64,000 nt of DNA from Dryas octopetala (lineage: Eukaryota > Streptophyta > Magnoliopsida > Rosales > Rosaceae): NCBI GenBank assembly GCA_963921425.1, contig OY992836.1, forward strand, positions 7,455,825-7,519,824, in the 5' to 3' direction. Under the pieces are notes generated by a model that was not told the origin of the DNA, made no database searches, and saw only the letters and a program-made list of their open reading frames with translations. Below, piece by piece: positions 59,152-64,000 of the stretch (positions are counted from its first letter, which is position 1; each line of letters starts with the position of its first letter). A program made the position numbers and the translations under genes.

Positions 59152-60423
59152 TAATCAAGTTGACTCGGGATTGGGAGATTACCTTACCTCCTTGGCCTTG
59201 TAGGTCTTCCATCGTTTTTACTTTTTAATGGGTTCTTTTTCACACCCTCACTGCTCATTTCAAATAGGATGGATAAATGATGTATTGCTGGATTTGGTGA
59301 TTCTAGTGATTTTTCTGATTTTGCTTTGGTCATGTTTTTACTTTCTGCATGTATGCATATTTTGCCTTGGCCTCAAAACAAAACCTTGCACGGATGCTGC
59401 AAGATGCCTTGGTAAAGTTACTGCTGTGGTCTATGTATATTGTATTAAACAAATTAGCTTGAAATCTTGGCTTTATAAATTGGAAACTGTCCTGACCATT
59501 GAGAATAATTTTTAGAAATTATTCTTCTAGCATTCCCTAAGGATTGACGTGGCTGGCATGTAGGTATTTCTAAAATGAGAACTTACCTATCCCCCAAGCC
59601 ATTTCACATGGCATCTCCCCCCCCTTCTTTCATTGACTCTCTCTCTTCTCACACTCTCTTTCTCTCATCTCCTATCTCTATCTCTCTTCAAGTGATGCCA
59701 CATCACTACGATAAAAGCAAAAGTAAGTTTTTTCCTTCTAAATGAGGAGAAAACTATTTTCTTTCCCCACATTTCAGAAATACCTTCATACTACAAGTTG
59801 CTTTCATCCTAAAATGAATTAACTGAAACTATATTTATTCTTGCAAATTACAATCGTCTATGATACATTCGTTGCGAGTGTGATCGTTTGAGATGGATTG
59901 ACTTAGAATTTGTTGAGCCGATTTCTAAGGCAGATTAAGATAAAGTAAAGAAGAGAGAGAGCACTGAAGAAACCAACGGGTTTTGGGAGAAAAATGAAAT
60001 AGGGAAAGAGATGAAGAAGTCTGATAGTTCTAGAGAGAATAAAAGGGTACTTTTGGAAATTAAGTTTGTAAAGAAATATTTAAACAATTAAAATGAGGTG
60101 TAGGAGAAAACAGGAGTGCGAATATCAGCACTTTTCTTTTCTTTTTTTAAATTTTGTCAATCCCATTTTCAGTTGAAAAATAAAATAAGTTTCCTCTTCT
60201 TCTCCCCTATGGTTTAGGTCATGATATTACAGCACTGTTTTCGTTTTGTATGGTCACTCCTTTTCCCCTCAATATTGAACCAATCCATCATTCTAAATAT
60301 GAACTGCATGTTGTGATCGTACCAAACCAATAAATTAAGAAGCTATAACAACTCATTCCTTGATCAAGAAGCTTCTTTAAGAATCCCTTGACCTACTAAA
60401 CCACGACCTCTTTAGGCATGAAG
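59152..60423. other. NOI 3' UTR and spacer, no gene seen
   Basis: The first few hundred bases after the stop are presumably 3' UTR. A CT-rich stretch lies at 59615-59700. The 95-residue frame at 59228-59515 has no recognisable similarity. Confidence 0.5.
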
Positions 60424-60998
60424 TGTTGTGAAAAACCACCTTCTAGCCTTGTCTTAGATGTATTCTAGAGTTAGAATAATTAGCACACAATAGATAGCAG
60501 CAAAAGTAAACACAAAAACACCAAGATTTGTTCTCGAGGTTCGGCTAACTTTGCCTACGTCCCCGTGTGATCCTTTGAGAATCCCAGCTGCACTATGATT
60601 AGAAAAAGAGTTACAAGAGTGTTGAAATAACCCTAGAACTAACCCAACCCGCAGCCACTTCTTCTCTCTCCCTGATCACAAAACGCTCTCCCTGTTTCTG
60701 GTGCTTTTTCCAGCCTTTTCAAGCCTTGCAGCAGCCTATTTATAAGCTTATAGGCTGCTGCATACAATAGGTTACAGCTGGGAAATCCTTTTCCTAGTAG
60801 AATTAGGTAATAGGCCTAACTACTAATTCTAACCTTGTACACTTAGGAAAACTTAGAACTTCCTTCCTTAACTAGGAAGACCTTGCGCAAGCTTTTTAGC
60901 ATTCCTAAGAAAGCTGTACTCAACTAGGAATTATCTAAAACAGCTACTTTCCTATTTTAATCAATTTCCAGAAATATTCCGGCGAGCCAAACACAACA
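60424..60998 (-). mobile_element. Solo LTR, 575 bp, copia-like (fossil)
   Basis: The ends are TGTTGTG and CACAACA, a perfect 7-bp inverted match. Flanks are TGAAG and TTAAG, a near 5-bp duplication. On the minus strand a TATAAATAGGCTGC box precedes a region that resembles a copia R-U5 (TTTTGCTGCTATCTATTGTG) and ends TTTTTCACAACA. No internal region, so it is a remnant of LTR-LTR recombination. Family assignment is inference. Confidence 0.65.
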
Positions 60999-61453
60999 TT
61001 AAGATCGTATAGTAACATCCACAATTTAGTATAAGGACATGAAAAGTCCTAGTTTTGATTATAACCCCAAAAGCCTCGGAAATATGCAAGTGCGAGTTTA
61101 AATTCTTAAACACCAAGTTGTTGCTAACTCAAACGTCTTCCAATTAGTTTCCTTGGTACATGAAATCTCTCAATTTCGTAATAGATGATTTATTACTATC
61201 ACAAACTAAGCAGTTCTTGATATGACCAAAAAATAGGTGAACCTCAAAATGGTGCCAAATTAGATTACTATCAAGCCAACTCAAGCTCTACCTACCCCTA
61301 AAACTAAAAAACCAGACAAGAGAGTGATGTAGGGTCTACAAAGTACAAACGATCTAGGGTAGGGTAGGGGAGAAAAGCCTTATCTCAAAAGCTTTAGTCT
61401 TGTAATGACATCTTGATACTAAAGGTTGTAAGAATTTCTGACTTCCCACCATA
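60999..61453. other. Spacer and 3' UTR of the DRG-family gene
   Basis: No protein-like frame. The part next to 61453 is presumably the 3' UTR of the minus-strand gene; no clear AATAAA was located. Confidence 0.5.
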
Positions 61454-63657
61454 TCACAACTTTTTGATAATCTGAACAACATCTTCATCTTCCAGCAGAT
61501 GCTCCTGGTGTCAAAGCAACAAATATGCATTTTAATTAGCACATGAACATTCATTAACAGTAATAAACCAAGTACTAGCAAGCAGAAAAGCCAGAAAGAT
61601 AAGCATGCTGAATCGAGATAAAAAGTCAACCTTGCCAACTCTTTGGGGCTTGTGCTTTGCGCTTGACCCCCAAACCAGAGCACTGCAACAAAAAGCTCAG
61701 AGTTATCTTTTATGAATAAATATGGGAAAACGAGCTCCAAAGGAACAATGAGCCATAATGCCAAATGAAAGAGTCCTCTGATACTAGTCTCAAAAACAGG
61801 AACCACTAGTACAGAACAAGGAATTCCCGCTAAAATGTATATCTTGTATAGTAGTGCGTCAGAAATGCAAGCCAATAGTGGAAGAACAGGCCACCTATGA
61901 TCAAGCAATGCCATTGTCTAAAATTCTGAGGGCGTCGAAGGGTCATTGCCAATAACATTTGTAACATTTTGGATGTCTCAAAATTATGTCCAATAAAAGT
62001 CAAAAGACATTTAACTATACCCTCTATTATAATTTTTTTTCGGGTATAACTCTAATATAATATTTAATTAAAAATGAAAGAGGAAAATTTTGGACTACCA
62101 TAATCTAAGGGTAAATATGTGATATTATATCAAAAGAATGAATACATTTAATGCAATTTCCCTAAGCCTTGGGATTTTTCAAATGCAGAAACCCGAAAAA
62201 AACAAGCATGGTCTTAGACTGCAATCTGGTACAATCTCCCTGATATTAATTTAGAATGGGAAAAATACTTTATGATAAGAAGAATGGGGAAAATATTACT
62301 AGACTGAATCTAACAAATAGAAGATTCATCAAGATGTTACCCATAACACCATTGAGTTGAAAATTCCCTTCAATGTCTACAAAATAGCCTAACACCATTG
62401 AGTTGAAACTTTCATGCAAACATGGAAGCCTATATCTACCTTAAAGCTCAACTTTTGCACAGACCTAAAATTCCTTTTCCCGTTGCCAGAGTACAAAAGT
62501 ACATGTTATCATTTTCAAAAACTAAAAAATTTTGAAATTAAGAAAATTTACGAGAGGGTACTTACTACTTAAATTGTTTAATGAAATCCTTATGAATTCG
62601 TTCACAGAAATCCTCAACCGTCCTTGTCTTAGATGACAGGATCACAGGGTCTTCATAGTCTGGATTCATCCCTTTAGGTTTTGTATATATGCGAGTTAAA
62701 TTAAGATACTCCCATATTTTCTCCAGCAAACCATCAAGGTTCCACTCCAGGTGAGCACTGCAGATCGGTCAATTACACAATTAAAGTTAAAAAAATACTA
62801 AACAGATGTTAGATATATGAACCAACCTAAACTATACAAGCAAATGGTGAAAAGTTATGAGAAACTAACAGCAGCATTTTATAACAAATAATGCCAAGGA
62901 AAAACAAACCGAAAGAATGATGCCTACACAATCCAAGTCCAATTGGATCAACGACTACAAGCTATATACTATTGATTTGAATTCGTAAAATGCCTTATTT
63001 CTTATGTCATGCTTTGTATAACAGCAGTATGTTTGAACACTGAGCCTAATGCTAAATTAAGCTATATTGAAAATTACAACTCTTCTTAATTTCTATATAC
63101 TTCAATTACAATGTTTTAGAAAATTCTACATTTGATGCATTGTAGAGTTGTCAAACTTGGACACTAGGCCAATTCCTCTAGCAGGCTTTTGATCATTTTT
63201 AATTAGAGATTCCAACATATTATAGCTCTTACATAATATTGAGGTTTGGGATCTTGACGAAGTGGCAGAACATCCAAAAATTTCAAATACTCAAACCAGG
63301 CTCTGCAGCAATAATCCACCATGGAATTATAAATTTTGGTCATAAATAAAAACTTACCTGACTGGACAGTAGTGAGGAAGTTTATCCAAAATCTCAAGTT
63401 CCTCAAGTGTAATCTGATCAATCTTGTTCACAGCATAGATGCAAGGCATATATATCCTACTGCCTTCAATCACATCTATGAGGTCATCAGCAGTTGCATC
63501 AAACCTAAGAGTGATATCAGCATTGTGAATTCTGTATTCACTACAAATTGCCTTCACAGTATCAAGATCCAGATGTGTGTTGGTAACTGTTGAAGTGAAA
63601 TTAATCCCACCCTTATCTTTCTTCCTGAAAGTCAGGTTAGGCGGTTCCTTGTTTAAC
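61454..63657 (-). CDS. Developmentally regulated GTP-binding protein (DRG), C-terminal half, partial at window edge
   Basis: Last four exons on the minus strand: 63657-63358, 62757-62566, 61682-61631 and 61504-61454, all joined by GT-AG sites in frame, giving about 197 residues. They begin [11 protein letters not shown] and continue through the S5D2L-type insert ([15 protein letters not shown]), the G4 motif NKID in AVNKIDQIT, and G5 SA in VSAHLEWN. A TGS domain follows (TRIYTKPKG to [19 protein letters not shown]). The end is [12 protein letters not shown]. DRGs are conserved OBG-related GTPases that associate with DFRP proteins and ribosomes. The sequence sits closer to the human DRG1 than the DRG2 type. 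G1-G3 lie beyond 64000. Intact as far as seen. Confidence 0.93.
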
Positions 63658-64000
63658 CTGCTCAGAATAAGCATTTACCCAATTATATGAAGTACAAAAT
63701 CTCTAAGAAGAGACTGAACGAGTAGAAGGGCTCTAGATACTGTGAAAAAGATATACACATACATACATTTTTGTAAGCATTTTCCTGTATTTGTGTGTGT
63801 GTGTGTGTACATGAACACTTGGATAAAATGTTTGTATGCAACTAAATGGATACTTTTCTTTTCCAAGTAACTCAAAGGCACGGTGTTACACAAAAAGAAA
63901 TTAGGTGATGAAAATATTCAATTTTTTTTATACACAGAAATACCCCACCGAACCCTGCAATCTTTGGGAGGCAGGAAACACTAGCAAATAGCTAGATAGG
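63658..64000 (-). other. Intron of the DRG-family gene
   Basis: The exon at 63657 opens with an acceptor (CTGAGCAG on the minus strand), and nothing in the remaining 343 bp matches the upstream DRG region (switch II or CKPITHKR-like text). A (GT)n run lies at about 63794-63810. Confidence 0.6.

Noticed and set aside
61354-61914. 186-residue minus-strand frame overlapping the DRG gene
   Set aside because: It reads through two introns and uses the wrong frame for the exons; DRG exons with proper splice sites explain the locus.
1-64000. CRISPR arrays, rRNA genes, complete tRNA genes, bacterial-type operons or organelle inserts
   Set aside because: None seen; the only tRNA-like segments are incomplete modules inside transposons.

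Overview
The window is nuclear DNA of a dicot plant. The evidence is spliced genes with GT-AG introns, AT-rich spacers, a TIR-NBS-LRR immune receptor, plastid-type ABCF5, UBA2-type and NOI/RIN4-type genes, and plant lineages of LTR retrotransposon, CACTA, MULE and hAT elements. The receptor's style (Ser-rich start, exon layout, post-LRR domain, acidic tail) suggests Rosaceae. That is a guess from memory, not a search.

Layout. 1-22.6 kb is a transposon graveyard. A very long LTR of a Ty3/gypsy Tat-like element ends at 14524. It carries a 9-bp-TSD MULE MITE (53-416), a young Ty1-copia element (2465-7392, 5-bp TSD) and a CACTA element (7719-12486, 3-bp TSD). Next come Ty3 gag and pol fragments and, between them, a truncated unspliced copy of the immune-receptor gene (17038-18562). 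A tandem repeat block lies at 21.7-22.4 kb. 22.8-28.3 kb holds an apparently intact five-exon TNL gene of 1135 aa, with a foldback MULE in intron 1. 28.6-33.8 kb (minus) is a nine-exon ABCF5 gene of 716 aa. 34-40.8 kb has no visible protein gene and may partly be the spliced 3' UTR of the next gene. 40.8-42.4 kb (minus) is UBA2a-like (502 aa). 42.7-54.1 kb is a second nest: a Tat-like LTR fragment with a Tourist-like MITE, then an older Ty1-copia element whose 5' LTR is split by a 3.9-kb solo LTR and whose integrase region is split by a hAT-like foldback element. 55.75-59.15 kb (plus) is a three-exon NOI/RIN4-like gene (101 aa). 60.4-61.0 kb is a solo LTR. 61.45-63.66 kb (minus) holds the last four exons of a DRG-family GTPase gene that runs off the right edge.

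How the genes relate. There is no operon logic. The TNL and the NOI/RIN4-like protein both belong to immunity families, but they are about 28 kb apart and no functional pairing is implied. ABCF5 (plastid translation/ribosome-associated ATPase family), UBA2a (nuclear RNA binding) and DRG (ribosome-associated GTPase) are ordinary housekeeping genes.

I found no convincing new biological system. The best leads are tRNA-like Pol III promoter modules inside two unrelated foldback transposons, a receptor pseudogene that preserves the empty site of the intron-1 transposon, a probable antisense reading frame in a Tat-type element, a Gly-to-Ser change in the first ABC signature of ABCF5, and an intron just downstream of the UBA2a stop codon.
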